Counted from the first letter of the stretch, positions 42,161 through 55,340 are shown. The stretch: 64,000 bases of DNA from Proteus vulgaris (GCF_033708015.1 NZ_CP137920.1:3348001-3412000), one strand, 5' to 3'. Translations and numbers: made by a program. The notes: generated by a model not told the origin, from the sequence alone.

Positions 42161-42362
42161 TAGCCGTTATGTTAACGTATTTTCGTAGTAAAGATCTGCC
42201 AACCAATACACATTTCAAAAGATTAGTGAGAAATATTCTCGCTTTCAATCACGTTTTTTTCACTTCATTTTACAATTTAATTCATTTGATATCGTATACT
42301 TAGAGATAGTTACTCTACTTGATAATATCATTAAAAACACTTATTTAAGGTAGATTAGCGCA

Positions 42363-42998
42363 TTAACTTATCGACCAACGCTTTCTTAATGATATATGGT
42401 GAAGTTGTAACCATTGTAGTGCAATAACAGAGGCTGCATTATCAATAATGCCGTCCTCAACCCATTGATAAGCTTGTTCCCGACTCACTACATGGACACG
42501 AATATCTTCGTTCTCGCTCTCTAACCCATGTATCCCTTTTGCTGTTGTTGCATCAACTTCCCCCACATATACATGCATCCTTTCACTCGTTCCTCCAGGG
42601 CTTGAAAGGTAACTCACAATAGGCTCGCACCGTCCCACTTTAACACCCGCTTCTTCTTGGGCTTCTCGTCTAACAACCTCATCAGGACGTTCACCTTGCT
42701 CAACCATGCCTGCAATCACTTCAAGTAACCAAGGTGTCTCACTGGTTTCATAGGCGGGGATCCGAATTTGCTCAATTAAGACGACTTCATCACGATTAGG
42801 ATCATAAGCGAGTAAAACGCCGGCATTTCCACGTTCAAAAACCTCACGTTTCACTTCTTCGCTCCACCCACCTTCAAAAAGACGATGCTTAAAGCGATAT
42901 TCGGTCATGCGGAAAAAGCCTTTGTATAAATCTCGCTGACCAAGCAGTTTTACATCATCACGACCGTATAAAAATGGTATATTTTCCCTTTTCTTCAT
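42363..42998 (-). CDS. nudF: ADP-ribose pyrophosphatase
   Basis: Nudix hydrolase that cleaves ADP-ribose to AMP and ribose 5-phosphate. The 211-residue protein holds a complete Nudix box GMVEQGERPDEVVRREAQ through EEAGV (about residues 96-118), preceded by the family motif LIEQIRIPAYET, and the downstream SSPGGTSERMHVYVGEVD. Length is close to E. coli (209). It is divergent from tolC, as in E. coli. Confidence 0.94.
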   Translation of the reverse strand: MKKRENIPFLYGRDDVKLLGQRDLYKGFFRMTEYRFKHRLFEGGWSEEVKREVFERGNAGVLLAYDPNRDEVVLIEQIRIPAYETSETPWLLEVIAGMVEQGERPDEVVRREAQEEAGVKVGRCEPIVSYLSSPGGTSERMHVYVGEVDATTAKGIHGLESENEDIRVHVVSREQAYQWVEDGIIDNAASVIALQWLQLHHISLRKRWSIS

Positions 42999-43107
42999 AC
43001 AATGTTCCTTAAGTTATATTTAAGCGTATTTTTTATTGCTTATGTTTAATACAGATTTAAAGAAATTTGCCAACAATTCATGTAAAGTTAATCTAAAATA
43101 AAAGGAT

Positions 43108-43126
43108 ATGGCACAAATGGCTACCC
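43108..43126 (+). promoter_or_regulatory. Candidate marbox upstream of tolC
   Basis: ATGGCACAAATGGCTACCC fits the MarA/SoxS/Rob box consensus (AYnGCACnnWnnRYYAAAY) at all informative positions except two A residues. It lies 87 nt upstream of the tolC start, where E. coli also has a marbox. Binding is inferred. Confidence 0.5.
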
Positions 43127-43212
43127 CTACTTAGGGAAACAATCTGCTAGAATTATCCCCAATCAAGATTAACAGAGGCAACTCAGCGAAACTGTTGCAA
43201 CAAGGAATTAAA

Positions 43213-44610
43213 ATGAAAAAACTGCTCTCTCTTTTGGTCACGGTGAGTTTGGCAGGATTCAGCTCTGCAAGTCAGGCTGAGGATCTGCTTCAAGTTTATC
43301 AAAAAGCAAAGGACAGTAACCCTGAGTTACGCAAGTCATTAGCTGAACGAAACAGCGCTTTTGAAAAAATCAATGAAGCTCGCAGTCCATTATTGCCTCA
43401 ATTAGGATTGGGGGCATCTGCTGATTACAAAAGTGGTTATCGTGACGCTAGAGACACTGAATCCAATTCTATTGGCGCTAGCTTAAAACTAACACAAAGT
43501 GTGTTTAATATGTCTTTATGGCGCCAGTTGAACATGCAAGAAAAAACAGCGGGCATGAGTGATGTCACTTATCAAACAAGTCAGCAAAAACTGATCCTAG
43601 ACACCGCGACCGCTTACTTTGATGTTTTGCGCGCTATTGATTCATTATCCTTTATTGAAGCGCAAAAAGAACAAGTTTATCGTCAGCTAGATCAAACAAC
43701 TCAACGTTTTAACGTAGGTTTAGTAGCGATTACTGACGTACAAAATGCGCGTGCTAATTATGATAGCGTACTGGCGCAAGAAGTCGCTGGCCGTAATCAA
43801 TTAGATAACGCATTAGAAAAACTACGCCAAGTCAGTGGTATTTATTACATTAATCTGGCATCACTCAACATCAGCCGTTTTTCAACAACCCCACCCGACT
43901 CCATTGAAAAACTGCTAAAAGATGCTGAAGCGCGCAACTTAAGTTTATTAAGCGCACGCTTAGGTCAAGATTTAGCACGCGAGAATATTCGTTTAGCGCA
44001 ATCAGGTCACTTACCAACCGTCGATTTAAATGCATCTACGGGTGTTTCTAATAGCCATAATCACGGTAGCGCATTACCGCCAGCAACAGCGGGTAATAGT
44101 CGCAACAGCTATAGCGGTCAAAATAGTATTGGTCTGTCTGTCAGTATTCCTTTATATACAGGGGGCAGAACAAGCTCACAAGTTGAACAAGCACAATATA
44201 ACTTTACCAGCGCTAGCGAACAATTAGAGTCGGTTTATCGTTCTATTGTCCAAATCGCGCGTTCTTCTTATAACAATATTTCTGCGTCAATCAGTAGTAT
44301 TAAAGCGTATCAACAAGTGGTTGTTTCTGCTCAAAGCTCTTTAGATGCAACAGAAGCGGGTTATCAAGTCGGTACTCGTACTATCGTTGACGTATTAAAT
44401 GCGACCACAACGCTTTATGATGCTAAACAGAAATTATCAAACGCACGTTATGACTATTTAATTAACCAATTAAATATTGAATACGCACGTGGCACATTGA
44501 ATGAAAATGATTTAATTCAGTTAAATAATACACTGGGTGCAGAAGTTTCTACTTCACCAGATAGCATTATTCGCCCGTTAACAAGCCCTGCTCTTAACGT
44601 TGCACCTTGA
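43213..44610 (+). CDS. tolC: Outer-membrane efflux channel TolC
   Basis: Trimeric outer-membrane duct for multidrug efflux pumps and type I secretion. The start at 43213 is preceded by AAGGAA and begins a signal peptide (MKKLLSLLVTVSLAGFSSASQAE); the frame extends six codons upstream. The 465-residue precursor has the two OEP repeats, each with helix-rich pairs, and ends with a polar tail. Motifs such as TATAYFDVLRAIDSL and NARYDYLINQLNI are typical. A strong terminator follows. Confidence 0.95.
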   Translation: MKKLLSLLVTVSLAGFSSASQAEDLLQVYQKAKDSNPELRKSLAERNSAFEKINEARSPLLPQLGLGASADYKSGYRDARDTESNSIGASLKLTQSVFNMSLWRQLNMQEKTAGMSDVTYQTSQQKLILDTATAYFDVLRAIDSLSFIEAQKEQVYRQLDQTTQRFNVGLVAITDVQNARANYDSVLAQEVAGRNQLDNALEKLRQVSGIYYINLASLNISRFSTTPPDSIEKLLKDAEARNLSLLSARLGQDLARENIRLAQSGHLPTVDLNASTGVSNSHNHGSALPPATAGNSRNSYSGQNSIGLSVSIPLYTGGRTSSQVEQAQYNFTSASEQLESVYRSIVQIARSSYNNISASISSIKAYQQVVVSAQSSLDATEAGYQVGTRTIVDVLNATTTLYDAKQKLSNARYDYLINQLNIEYARGTLNENDLIQLNNTLGAEVSTSPDSIIRPLTSPALNVAP

Positions 44611-44640
44611 TCGTGAATTAAGGATCGAGTCACTTATACA

Positions 44641-44680
44641 AAACCGCTTTCAGCGATAAACTGATAAGCGGTTTTTTTAT
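44641..44680 (+). terminator. Terminator after tolC
   Basis: AAACCGCTT (44641-44649) pairs with AAGCGGTTT (44666-44674), with an inner TCAG/CTGA extension, followed by a run of T. The next 260 nt to ygiB are AT-rich with no gene and should hold its promoter. Confidence 0.9.
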
Positions 44681-44944
44681 GCTTCTTCTTCACATAACAT
44701 ATTGTGTTATGGCTTAAATTAAAATTTCAACAATATCTATATTCTTGTATTAACAAATACCTTAATTACAATTAGGTTAAAAAGAGAGGATTTACCTAAT
44801 TTCATCACCCTTAACCTTATAAAGATCACAATTTTCTGGTTATCCCTGATGATTAGGCGTTTCTTATTTATTTTCTAGACTATTTAACCTATCCTAGCTT
44901 TTATTTTGAACGTTTTACCTTTTATGGATCTTATCAATATGCCA

Positions 44945-45667
44945 ATGAAACGTACCAAATCGATTAATCGTGATGCTTTCCGTAAAGCATTTCGTCCTTA
45001 TCGTCTGGCGCCTGTTGCAATCGCCATCACTGCTGTATTCGCGCTTTCAGGATGTGAAGAGAGCGATGAGACAGTTTCACTGTATATGAATGCACAAGAA
45101 TGTGCCCAAGCGAATCCTTCACAAGCGGCACAGTGTGAAGACTCTTATCGCACTGCATTGCAAGAAGCTCAACGTACAGCCCCGAAATACGCAACATTAG
45201 AAGACTGTGTTGCTGAATTTGGTGATGCACAATGTACACAAACAGCGTCGATTGACGGACAACCCGTTAGTACTGAAAATGCCAATAATTTAAACCCAGA
45301 CAGCTCACAAGTGGCTCAAGCTAACTCTGGTGGTAGCTTTTTTATGCCATTAATGGCGGGTTATATGATGGGTCGCTTAATGGGGGGCAGTGCACCAGCA
45401 CAACCTCTGTTTAGTTCCCGTAATCCAACAAGCCCTGCAAATGGTAAATTTGTGGATGCCACAGGTCGTAACTATGGTCCTGCTGTGGGTGGTCGCCAAA
45501 TGAACGTCCCCAAAACTGCCATGACCCCCAAACCATCAACAACCTCAACAATAACACGTGGTGGCTTTGGTAATACGGTTTCAAGACAAGCTGCGGCTCA
45601 ACGTACCAGTGCAACAAATAATAACCGTAGCTCAACCGGTTCATCTTCTTACCGTTCAGGTGGTTAA
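44945..45667 (+). CDS. ygiB: YgiB family (DUF1190, UPF0441) lipoprotein-like protein
   Basis: Conserved enterobacterial protein of unknown function, always next to ygiC. Starting at ATG 44945 ([12 protein letters not shown]) matches E. coli YgiB; ATG 44939 is an equally usable start and the frame extends to 44906. The 240-residue product has a hydrophobic segment ending in a lipobox-like FALSGC, the DUF1190 core ([16 protein letters not shown]), [12 protein letters not shown], and a low-complexity Ser/Thr/Asn/Arg tail. Six cysteine positions around the core suggest disulfides. ygiC begins 8 nt downstream. Confidence 0.9.
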   Translation: MKRTKSINRDAFRKAFRPYRLAPVAIAITAVFALSGCEESDETVSLYMNAQECAQANPSQAAQCEDSYRTALQEAQRTAPKYATLEDCVAEFGDAQCTQTASIDGQPVSTENANNLNPDSSQVAQANSGGSFFMPLMAGYMMGRLMGGSAPAQPLFSSRNPTSPANGKFVDATGRNYGPAVGGRQMNVPKTAMTPKPSTTSTITRGGFGNTVSRQAAAQRTSATNNNRSSTGSSSYRSGG

Positions 45668-45675
45668 TTAAAACC

Positions 45676-46839
45676 ATGAAACGTGAAAATATCATTGAAC
45701 GCCCGGATTGGCGTGAAAAAGCAACTGAATTTGGCTTTAACTTTCATACAATGTATGGCGAGCCTTATTGGTCTGAAGATGCTTATTATCAATTCTCAAT
45801 GGAAGAAGTTGAAACATTAGAAGAAACGACGGAAGAGTTGCATCAGATGTGCTTACAAGTCGCTGATAAAGTGGCTAATAGTGAAGAGTTACTGACGCGT
45901 TTTCAAATTCCTCGTCACTGTTGGGATTTTGTACGTGATTCATGGAAATCGTCTCAACCTTCTCTCTATTCACGTCTTGATTTAGCGTATGACGGTAAAA
46001 GTCCGGCAAAACTGTTAGAAAATAATGCAGATACACCAACATCGCTATATGAATCTGCTTTTTTCCAATGGATCTGGCTTGAAGATCAAGTCAATGCTGG
46101 TCGTTTACCGCAAAATGCGGATCAATTTAATAGCATTCAAGAAAAGCTAATTGATCGTTTTGCAGCGCTTCGTGATCAATATGGAATGCGTTATCTGCAT
46201 ATGTCGTGTTGCCAAGATACGGAAGAAGATCGTGGTACAGTCCAATATTTACAAGATTGTGCAGAAGAGGCAGAAGTCACGACTGACTTTGTCTTTATTG
46301 AAGATCTGGGTTTAGGTGAGCGTGGTGAGTTAACGGATCTGAAAGATCAGATAATCAGCAATATGTTTAAGCTTTACCCTTGGGAATTTATGTTCCGTGA
46401 AGACTTCTCAACTAAATTGGCTGATGCGGGTATTCGTTGGTTAGAACCTTCTTGGAAGAGCATTATCTCAAATAAAGCATTATTGCCAATGCTTTGGGAA
46501 ATGTTCCCTAATCACCCTAATCTGCTACCGGCTTATTTTTATGAGGGTAAAGCGCCTGAGTCATTATCACGTTATGTTATCAAACCACTGTTTTCACGCG
46601 AAGGTGCAAATATTCGCATCGTTGAAAATGGCAAAGATATTGCTGTCGCAGATGGCCCTTACGGCGAAGAAGGTTTTATTGTTCAGGACTTCCATCCACT
46701 GCCAAAATTTGGTGATAGCTATACATTAATTGGTAGCTGGCTGGTTAACGACCAATCAGCAGGTATTTGTATTCGAGAAGATAGAGAGCTTATCACTCAA
46801 GATCTCTCACGCTTCTATCCACATATTATTTTAGACTGA
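45676..46839 (+). CDS. ygiC: Glutathionylspermidine synthase-like ATP-grasp protein YgiC
   Basis: Homologue of the synthetase domain of glutathionylspermidine synthase. The E. coli paralogues YgiC/YjfC are not known to make glutathionylspermidine, so a peptide-ligase role is inferred. The 387-residue protein has the family start [33 protein letters not shown], and the ATP-grasp portion with [14 protein letters not shown] and [14 protein letters not shown]. It follows ygiB by 8 nt. Confidence 0.92.
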   Translation: MKRENIIERPDWREKATEFGFNFHTMYGEPYWSEDAYYQFSMEEVETLEETTEELHQMCLQVADKVANSEELLTRFQIPRHCWDFVRDSWKSSQPSLYSRLDLAYDGKSPAKLLENNADTPTSLYESAFFQWIWLEDQVNAGRLPQNADQFNSIQEKLIDRFAALRDQYGMRYLHMSCCQDTEEDRGTVQYLQDCAEEAEVTTDFVFIEDLGLGERGELTDLKDQIISNMFKLYPWEFMFREDFSTKLADAGIRWLEPSWKSIISNKALLPMLWEMFPNHPNLLPAYFYEGKAPESLSRYVIKPLFSREGANIRIVENGKDIAVADGPYGEEGFIVQDFHPLPKFGDSYTLIGSWLVNDQSAGICIREDRELITQDLSRFYPHIILD

Positions 46840-46867
46840 TATAAAACCTGTTGTGTCACTCTTCAAG

Positions 46868-46906
46868 CACCTCACTTACTAATTTAAGTAGTGAGGTGTT
46901 TTTTAT
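46868..46906 (+). terminator. Terminator after ygiC
   Basis: CACCTCACTTACT (46868-46880) pairs with AGTAGTGAGGTG (46887-46898) with one bulged T, followed by a T-run. It closes the ygiBC unit. Confidence 0.9.
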
Positions 46907-47104
46907 TTCATGGATTATTCTCAAATTTTTTGTTTAATCCTGTTTTAGATCCCCGAAATAATCATGAAGCTTATCAGACATTTATCCAAATAAAAATAAA
47001 ATCAATATAAACAAAAGGTTAAATACATTAATTATATCTATATAGAAAATTGGAAAGGCCAATAACGAGGGAAATATAATGAGTCGATACATTATATTTA
47101 ATAT
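46907..47104. other. AT-rich convergent spacer, ygiC to ygiD
   Basis: About 200 nt of AT-rich DNA between two terminators of opposite direction. No supported open frame. Confidence 0.6.
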
Positions 47105-47141
47105 AAAAAAGGCCAAATTACATAAAAGCGAATTTGACCTT
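47105..47141 (-). terminator. Terminator after ygiD
   Basis: AAGGCCAAATT (47109-47119) pairs with AATTTGACCTT (47131-47141) with one wobble. The A-run on its left is a T-run on the minus strand. Confidence 0.75.
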
Positions 47142-47171
47142 TAGATTTATAAATTAGTTTATCGAGTAATC

Positions 47172-47963
47172 TTATCCAATTTGAAACGTCATCATGCTTA
47201 ATGATTTATTCACAATATCATTATTTAGCAACGTTACTTTTTCACCCTCTTGTTTTAAACCTAATAGATATAACGCAGGTAAAAAATGATCGGGTGTAGG
47301 ATGTGCTAATCGCCCTTCTTCTGTTGATAAGATCGTAAATAACGCTTCAGGTGCTTTATCGCTTCGTAAGCTATTTTCAACGGCATCATTAAAGGCTAAT
47401 GCCCAAGGATAAGGTGTCGCATCACTATTTTGCCAATCCATCATTCTTAAATTGTGAACGATATTACCGCTACCAATAATTAAGACACCTTCTTTACGCA
47501 GCTCAACCAATTTTTGTCCCAATTCATAGTGCCATTGTGCTGATTGATGTGCATCAATGCTTAATTGAACAACGGGAATATTCGCATTGGGATACATTTT
47601 TTCAAGTATTCCCCAACTACCATGATCTAATCCCCATTGATCCATATCGAGTTTTAATTTAATCGGATCAATAAGATCTTCAATCAGCGCTGCTAAACCT
47701 ATCGAGCCGCGTGCTGGGTATTTTATTGCATACAATTCTGGTGGAAATCCATAAAAATCATGAATTGTTTTTGGTTGCGACATTGCCGTTACATAAGTTC
47801 CATCAGTGTACCAATGGGCTGAAATTACTAAAATCGCTTTAGGCTGAGGAAGCGTTTCCCCTAATTTTGACCAGAGGCGAGTATATGTATTATTTTCTAA
47901 TACATTCATTGGACTACCATGCCCAATAAACAGCGCTGGCATCATTTTTGTTTCCATAGCCAC
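47172..47963 (-). CDS. ygiD: 4,5-DOPA dioxygenase extradiol-like protein YgiD
   Basis: Class III extradiol ring-cleavage dioxygenase; E. coli YgiD cleaves L-DOPA at the 4,5 position. The 263-residue product has the family motifs FIGHGSPMNVLENN near the start, ISAHWYTDG, DHGSWGILEKMYP and GSGNIVHNLR, supplying the metal-binding His and Glu. As in E. coli it lies near ygiBC, but zupT, which follows in E. coli, is missing. Confidence 0.92.
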   Translation of the reverse strand: MAMETKMMPALFIGHGSPMNVLENNTYTRLWSKLGETLPQPKAILVISAHWYTDGTYVTAMSQPKTIHDFYGFPPELYAIKYPARGSIGLAALIEDLIDPIKLKLDMDQWGLDHGSWGILEKMYPNANIPVVQLSIDAHQSAQWHYELGQKLVELRKEGVLIIGSGNIVHNLRMMDWQNSDATPYPWALAFNDAVENSLRSDKAPEALFTILSTEEGRLAHPTPDHFLPALYLLGLKQEGEKVTLLNNDIVNKSLSMMTFQIG

Positions 47964-48053
47964 CTCTTATGGCGAGTGTTCTTATTACATAAGCATACTG
48001 CCTTCTTACTTGAAATATAGTCAAAGAAGTATGAAATAGTTATTCAAAAAATA

Positions 48054-48087
48054 TGAAAAAAGCCACCTAAGTTTCCTTAAATGGCTT
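48054..48087 (-). terminator. Terminator after ribB
   Basis: AAGCCA (48060-48065) pairs with TGGCTT (48082-48087) with a partly complementary interior. The A-run to its left serves as the minus-strand T-run. Confidence 0.7.
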
Positions 48088-48134
48088 GAGATAAGTGTGT
48101 GTGTGTTTTCAGTGTCGTTTATAACATGTTAATT

Positions 48135-48788
48135 TCAGCCAGCTTTTTTCTCCTCACGAAGACGATAAGCCACTAAATCTTCAATAGTTAACACTGGCAT
48201 ATTGTGCTTTTTAGCAAAAGTAATCACTTCTGGTGCTCTTGCCATTGTGCCATCGTCATTGGTTAATTCGCATAACACGGCAACAGGTTTAAAACCAGCT
48301 AATGTTGCTAAATCAATCGACGCTTCAGTGTGTCCACCGCGCGTTAACACACCACCCGGTTGTCCTCGTAATGGAAATACGTGACCTGGGCGATTTAAAT
48401 CACTTGGTTTTGCATTCTCAGCTGCCGCCGCACGTACTGTGGTTAAACGATCAGATGCTGAAACACCCGTTGTAACACCTTGTGCAGCTTCAATGGTTAC
48501 TGTAAACGCCGTATGAAAATGACTGGTGTTATTTTCCACCATCATAGGTAAATCAAGTTGCTGACGACGTTCTTCTGTAATACATAAACATACAATACCA
48601 CTACCATGGCGAATAGACATCGCCATTTGTTCTGTGGTCATTGTTTCTGCGACAAAAACCATATCGCCTTCATTTTCACGGTTCTCGTCGTCGAGCACCA
48701 TCACGCCTTTACCCGCACGAAGGGCTTCTAGAGCAAGTTCAACACGTTCAAATGGATTACCGAATTCGGAAAGTAGCGTCTGATTCAT
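48135..48788 (-). CDS. ribB: 3,4-dihydroxy-2-butanone 4-phosphate synthase
   Basis: Converts ribulose 5-phosphate to the four-carbon precursor of riboflavin. The 217-residue monofunctional protein has the acidic active-site loop [16 protein letters not shown], the RHGSGIVC strand, [10 protein letters not shown] and [13 protein letters not shown]. Length equals E. coli (217). An FMN riboswitch lies in its leader, and GAGG precedes the ATG. Confidence 0.96.
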   Translation of the reverse strand: MNQTLLSEFGNPFERVELALEALRAGKGVMVLDDENRENEGDMVFVAETMTTEQMAMSIRHGSGIVCLCITEERRQQLDLPMMVENNTSHFHTAFTVTIEAAQGVTTGVSASDRLTTVRAAAAENAKPSDLNRPGHVFPLRGQPGGVLTRGGHTEASIDLATLAGFKPVAVLCELTNDDGTMARAPEVITFAKKHNMPVLTIEDLVAYRLREEKKAG

Positions 48789-48918
48789 GGTAAAAAAACC
48801 TCAATAATTAATGAAAGTTACCAGAACCAGGGCAGTCTTAGGAGTGGATCTCTGCTTAATAAATACACAAGCAGAAACAACAGGAACGGATACAATGATC
48901 CTACTGATGCTATTTTAT

Positions 48919-49067
48919 TCTCTCCCATCCAGACTTTAACTGTCGGCTCCAGAATTACACTGGATCTGCTGACCTTTGCGTGACTATGGCAACACAAAGC
49001 GCTCGCGGGCTTTACCTAAGTATTCAGGTATCTACCGCCGGTGGGGACTTTCACCCCGCCCTGAGAT
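48919..49067 (-). promoter_or_regulatory. FMN riboswitch (RFN element) upstream of ribB
   Basis: On the minus strand the element reads TCAGGGCGGGGTGAAAGTCC, then ACCGGCGGTA, AGCCCGCGAGCG, GGTCAGCAGATCC, GGAGCCGACAGTTAAAGTC and GGATGGGAGAGA, covering all conserved parts of the RFN aptamer in order. It sits about 130 nt upstream of the ribB start and should repress ribB when FMN is plentiful. I did not resolve the expression platform. Confidence 0.95.
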
Positions 49068-49274
49068 TAACGGGGAAACTATACGCTTTAAAATTATAAG
49101 AGGCAATAATCAATCGGTGACAATCTTTGTTTCATCACATAATCATTTTACGACATACGGTTATTTAACTATTTATAATAAAAAAGTAACAATAATCTTG
49201 ATATCTGGTTTTATTCCCTCTGTCCTCATATTACACTTAGCCTCAGCTTTCTATTTTATTTGTGAGGACTTTCC

Positions 49275-49595
49275 ATGTTGGACCCAAAAAAACTTGAACA
49301 AGTCGCACGCCAAATCCAAAATGTTCTACCACAAGGCATTAAAGATTTTGGTGATGATATTGATAAAAAAATCCGCACTGTTCTGCAATCCCAATTAAAC
49401 AAATTGGATTTAGTCAATCGCGAAGAGTTTGATGTACAAACTCAAGTCTTATTACGTACTCGTGAAAAACTTAATCGTTTAGAACAACGTTTAAATGAAC
49501 TAGAAGCGGGTCTGCAGGCGAAACCTCAAGCTGAAGTGGCTCAAATTGAAGAAGTTGAAATTGTGGTAGAAACTCCCGCAGAAAATAAAGCTTAA
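49275..49595 (+). CDS. ubiK: Ubiquinone biosynthesis accessory factor UbiK
   Basis: Small helical protein (formerly YqiC) needed for efficient aerobic ubiquinone synthesis, proposed to link UbiJ and the Ubi complex to membrane lipid. The 106-residue product begins [15 protein letters not shown], has a predicted amphipathic first helix and a C-terminal coiled coil ([21 protein letters not shown]), then an acidic/Ala tail. A 140-codon frame at 48976 overlaps it but runs through the riboswitch region in another frame and is not a gene. Confidence 0.92.
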   Translation: MLDPKKLEQVARQIQNVLPQGIKDFGDDIDKKIRTVLQSQLNKLDLVNREEFDVQTQVLLRTREKLNRLEQRLNELEAGLQAKPQAEVAQIEEVEIVVETPAENKA

Positions 49596-49633
49596 TCCAT
49601 CCACTTTATTGCTTATTTAATCGATAAAGTAAA

Positions 49634-49670
49634 AACCCTGTACCTCATAAAGATACAGGGTTATTTTTTA
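49634..49670. terminator. Terminator between ubiK and the phospho-glucosidase gene
   Basis: AACCCTGTA (49634-49642) pairs with TACAGGGTT (49654-49662), flanked by A-run on the left and T-run on the right, so it can serve both convergent genes. Confidence 0.85.
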
Positions 49671-49693
49671 AGACTGAATACATCCATTGACAA

Positions 49694-52644
<2,951 letters not shown>

Positions 52645-52791
52645 AAAAATATCCTCTTATTTACTGCTACTGGGACGACATGCTATTTAATTTGTTTTTA
52701 TTCTGTAAATGCAGATTAGATTCTTTTCTCTTTATTCTCTCACTCGAAATGAGTTATTCGTGATCTAATTCATATTATCTTTTAAGCAAAA

Positions 52792-52821
52792 TGATCTACA
52801 TTTTTATAAAAAAGTAGATCA
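52792..52821. promoter_or_regulatory. Candidate operator of the GntR-type regulator
   Basis: TGATCTACATTTTT and AAAAAAGTAGATCA form a 30-bp palindrome with one mismatched pair, centred in the divergent region. A second half site, TGATCTA, occurs at 52761. The location suggests control of both the PTS operon and the regulator gene. Confidence 0.55.
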
Positions 52822-52831
52822 CTTTTTATTT

Positions 52832-52847
52832 TATGATAACGTTCACA
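52832..52847. promoter_or_regulatory. Candidate CRP-cAMP site
   Basis: TATGATAACGTTCACA matches the CRP consensus (TGTGA-N6-TCACA) in nine of ten key positions. It lies between the operator palindrome and the regulator gene; a catabolite-controlled sugar operon would be expected to have one. Confidence 0.5.
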
Positions 52848-52944
52848 TTTTCGACTTATAAATCATTTTTCTATATTTCAAAAGATTAGACTCATAAATT
52901 ATAAATATTGAAAGCCGTTTTTTAGAATAAAAAGAGGTATAAAA

Positions 52945-53649
52945 GTGATCTATAAAGACATTGCAAAAAGCCTAAGAATTCAAATAAATTCGGCAGGATA
53001 TCAAATTGGTGACACATTACCTGCCGAAAAAATATTAGCAGAGCAATACTGTGTATCAAGGATGACTATCCGTAAAGCAATAGACTTACTGGTTATCGCT
53101 GGTTTATTAGAACGAAAACAAGGCTCAGGGACTTATATTAAAGAGAAAGACGTTCATCATGAAAATGCAAGCTTAAAAGGTTTTGTCGAATTAATGGCAA
53201 ATACAGGTCATAATGTAAGAAGTGAAGTAATAGAATTTAGTGTTATTCCCTGTCCTTTATCTATCGCGAGTAAATTACGAATTAATTCAAATGAACGTAT
53301 TTTTTATTCAAGGCGAATACGTTACGTTGATAATAAACCGCTTATTGTTGAAGATAGTTATATGCCTGTTAAATATTTTAGTAATTTAACATTAACTCAT
53401 TTAGAAGGTTCTAAATTTGATTTTATTGAAAATATTTGCCAAATAAAAATAGCAGGAAGTTATGAGACATTTCATCCTATTATGCCAGATAACAATATTT
53501 GTCAATTATTAAAAATAGAAAATAATATTCCGATATTAAGACTCAGTACATTATCATACAGCATCCATGGTGATTATATTAACTATTCAATAATGTATAG
53601 AAATACCCAAGATTATATTGTTGAGTATCATTTAAAACGAGAACAATAA
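52945..53649 (+). CDS. GntR-family regulator with UTRA ligand domain
   Basis: Probable repressor of the divergent PTS/phospho-glucosidase operon, sensing a phosphorylated sugar. The 234-residue protein starts at GTG 52945, with AGAGG upstream, and has the GntR winged helix (LPAEKILAEQYCVSRMTIRKAIDLL, about 25-49), GLLERKQGSGTYI, and a C-terminal UTRA domain with the YSRRIRYVDNKPLIVEDSYMP pattern. The HutC/TreR subfamily is the closest fit. Ligand is inferred from its neighbours. Confidence 0.88.
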   Translation: MIYKDIAKSLRIQINSAGYQIGDTLPAEKILAEQYCVSRMTIRKAIDLLVIAGLLERKQGSGTYIKEKDVHHENASLKGFVELMANTGHNVRSEVIEFSVIPCPLSIASKLRINSNERIFYSRRIRYVDNKPLIVEDSYMPVKYFSNLTLTHLEGSKFDFIENICQIKIAGSYETFHPIMPDNNICQLLKIENNIPILRLSTLSYSIHGDYINYSIMYRNTQDYIVEYHLKREQ

Positions 53650-53695
53650 TTATTGATAATAAATAATATTAAAGATTATTGATTAATCAGCATAG

Positions 53696-53723
53696 AAAAA
53701 GCACTCCAAAGAGTGCTTTTGAG
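53696..53723. terminator. Terminator between the regulator gene and hldE
   Basis: AAAAGCACTC pairs with GAGTGCTTTT (arms within 53697-53720) around a 4-nt loop; symmetrical A and T tracts suit both convergent genes. Confidence 0.9.
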
Positions 53724-53743
53724 AACGGACTAAAAGCGTTTAA

Positions 53744-55168
53744 CTATTTCTTTTTAATTGCGTTAATGATATTTGTTGTAGAAATACCATCTTCAAAATT
53801 CAGCACTTTTACTTCGCCACCAGCCGCCCAAACTTCTTTGCTACCCGCGATATCTTCAGGTTTATAATCACCCCCTTTAACTAAGATATCGGGTAATACA
53901 GAGGCAATTAAGCGCTGTGGTGTATCTTCTTCAAAGGCAACAACCCAATCGACTGCACCTAAAGCCCCTAAGACTGTCATACGCTGTTCTAATGGGTTAA
54001 CGGGACGACTTTCGCCTTTTAAGCGCTTAGTAGAGGCATCACTATTTACAGCAACAATAAGGCGATCACCTAATTTGCGTGCATTGGCTAAATAGCTAAC
54101 ATGCCCAGCATGAAGAATATCAAAACAACCATTCGTCATAACAATACGCTCACCACGCTGACGCGCTAATTCAACGGCTTGTTTTAATTGTTCTTCATCC
54201 ATCATGCCAAACCCATTGTCAGAACGACCACGGATCGCATTTTCAAGCTCAATAGGTGACACGGTTGATGTTCCTAATTTACCGACAACAACACCAGCAG
54301 CTGCGTTAGCAAGGAAACAGGCTTCACCTAAAGGTTTGCCAGCAGCTAGTGAGGTTGCTAATACACCGATGACTGTGTCACCCGCCCCGGTAACATCATA
54401 AACTTCTTGTGCTTGGGTCGGTAAATGCAATGGTGCCTCATTCGCACGAAGTAAACTCATTCCACGCTCTGAGCGAGTGATAAGCAATGCTTCAAGATCC
54501 AAATCTCGAACTAATTGAGTCCCTTTTTCTACTAGCTCATCATCCGTTTTACAAACACCAACCACCTGTTCAAACTCTGACATATTGGGCGTTAATAGCG
54601 TCGCACCGCGATAACGTTCAAAATCTGATCCCTTAGGATCGATTAATACAGGGACACCCGCTTTTTTCGCCAGTTGGATCATCTCTTGAACATGAGAAAG
54701 CGCCCCTTTGGCATAATCTGATAAAACCAATGCGCCAATAGAAGGTAATGCTTGCTGAATACGTTCATAAATAGGTTGAGGATCAACATTGTTAAATCCT
54801 TCTTCAAAATCAAGACGGATTAATTGCTGATTACGAGAAAGAACACGTAATTTTGTGATTGTTGGGTGTGTCGCAACAGAGACAAAATCACAACGCACAT
54901 TGACCTGATTTAATGTATTGCTCAATGCTTTTGCAGCTTCATCAATACCCGTTAAACCCACTAAACGCGAATGAGCACCAAGAGACGCAATATTCATTGC
55001 AACGTTTGCTGCACCACCTGGTCGCTCTTCTGTAGTATCGACTTTAACCACCGGCACTGGGGCTTCTGGTGAAATTCGGCTTGTTGGGCCATACCAATAG
55101 CGGTCTAACATGACGTCACCGACAACCAACACATTGGCCTTATTAAAATCCGGCAGCGTTACTTTCAT
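53744..55168 (-). CDS. hldE: Bifunctional heptose 7-phosphate kinase / heptose 1-phosphate adenylyltransferase
   Basis: Two steps of ADP-L-glycero-D-manno-heptose synthesis for the LPS inner core. The start at 55168 ([22 protein letters not shown]) follows GGAG and matches E. coli; the frame extends 15 codons upstream. The 474-residue protein has an N-terminal PfkB kinase ([29 protein letters not shown], about 1-318) and a C-terminal nucleotidyltransferase ([16 protein letters not shown]). Just upstream on the same strand is glnE, separated by a palindromic relic. Confidence 0.96.
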   Translation of the reverse strand: MKVTLPDFNKANVLVVGDVMLDRYWYGPTSRISPEAPVPVVKVDTTEERPGGAANVAMNIASLGAHSRLVGLTGIDEAAKALSNTLNQVNVRCDFVSVATHPTITKLRVLSRNQQLIRLDFEEGFNNVDPQPIYERIQQALPSIGALVLSDYAKGALSHVQEMIQLAKKAGVPVLIDPKGSDFERYRGATLLTPNMSEFEQVVGVCKTDDELVEKGTQLVRDLDLEALLITRSERGMSLLRANEAPLHLPTQAQEVYDVTGAGDTVIGVLATSLAAGKPLGEACFLANAAAGVVVGKLGTSTVSPIELENAIRGRSDNGFGMMDEEQLKQAVELARQRGERIVMTNGCFDILHAGHVSYLANARKLGDRLIVAVNSDASTKRLKGESRPVNPLEQRMTVLGALGAVDWVVAFEEDTPQRLIASVLPDILVKGGDYKPEDIAGSKEVWAAGGEVKVLNFEDGISTTNIINAIKKK

Positions 55169-55241
55169 CCCATACTCCACATTTATTTTCAAAATAAGCC
55201 GAAATAATACCATAACTTGTTAGATAAAAAGAGAGACACTT

Positions 55242-55303
55242 GGCATCCTCCCCGCCCTAATGAACAGTCCAACTTTATGGGCTAAAGGACGTGGTTTTAC
55301 GGC
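55242..55303. repeat. Palindromic relic resembling an IS200/IS605-type end
   Basis: CATCCTCCCCGCCC (55244-55257) and GGGCTAAAGGACG (55279-55291) form an imperfect stem around 21 nt. The spacing and wording (CCGCCCTAA, GGGCTAAAGGACG-GG-TTTTAC) resemble the hairpin ends of IS605-group elements that encode TnpB. No transposase or tnpB remains. GC is higher than the surroundings. Assignment is by resemblance only. Confidence 0.35.
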
Positions 55304-55340
55304 ACACCTGATAAGACTTCATGCCAACAAACCTTTACGC

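Noticed and set aside
48976..49398. 140-codon ORF overlapping the FMN riboswitch and ubiK
   Set aside because: It runs antisense through the riboswitch aptamer and into ubiK in a different frame. The overlapping elements are well supported and it is not.
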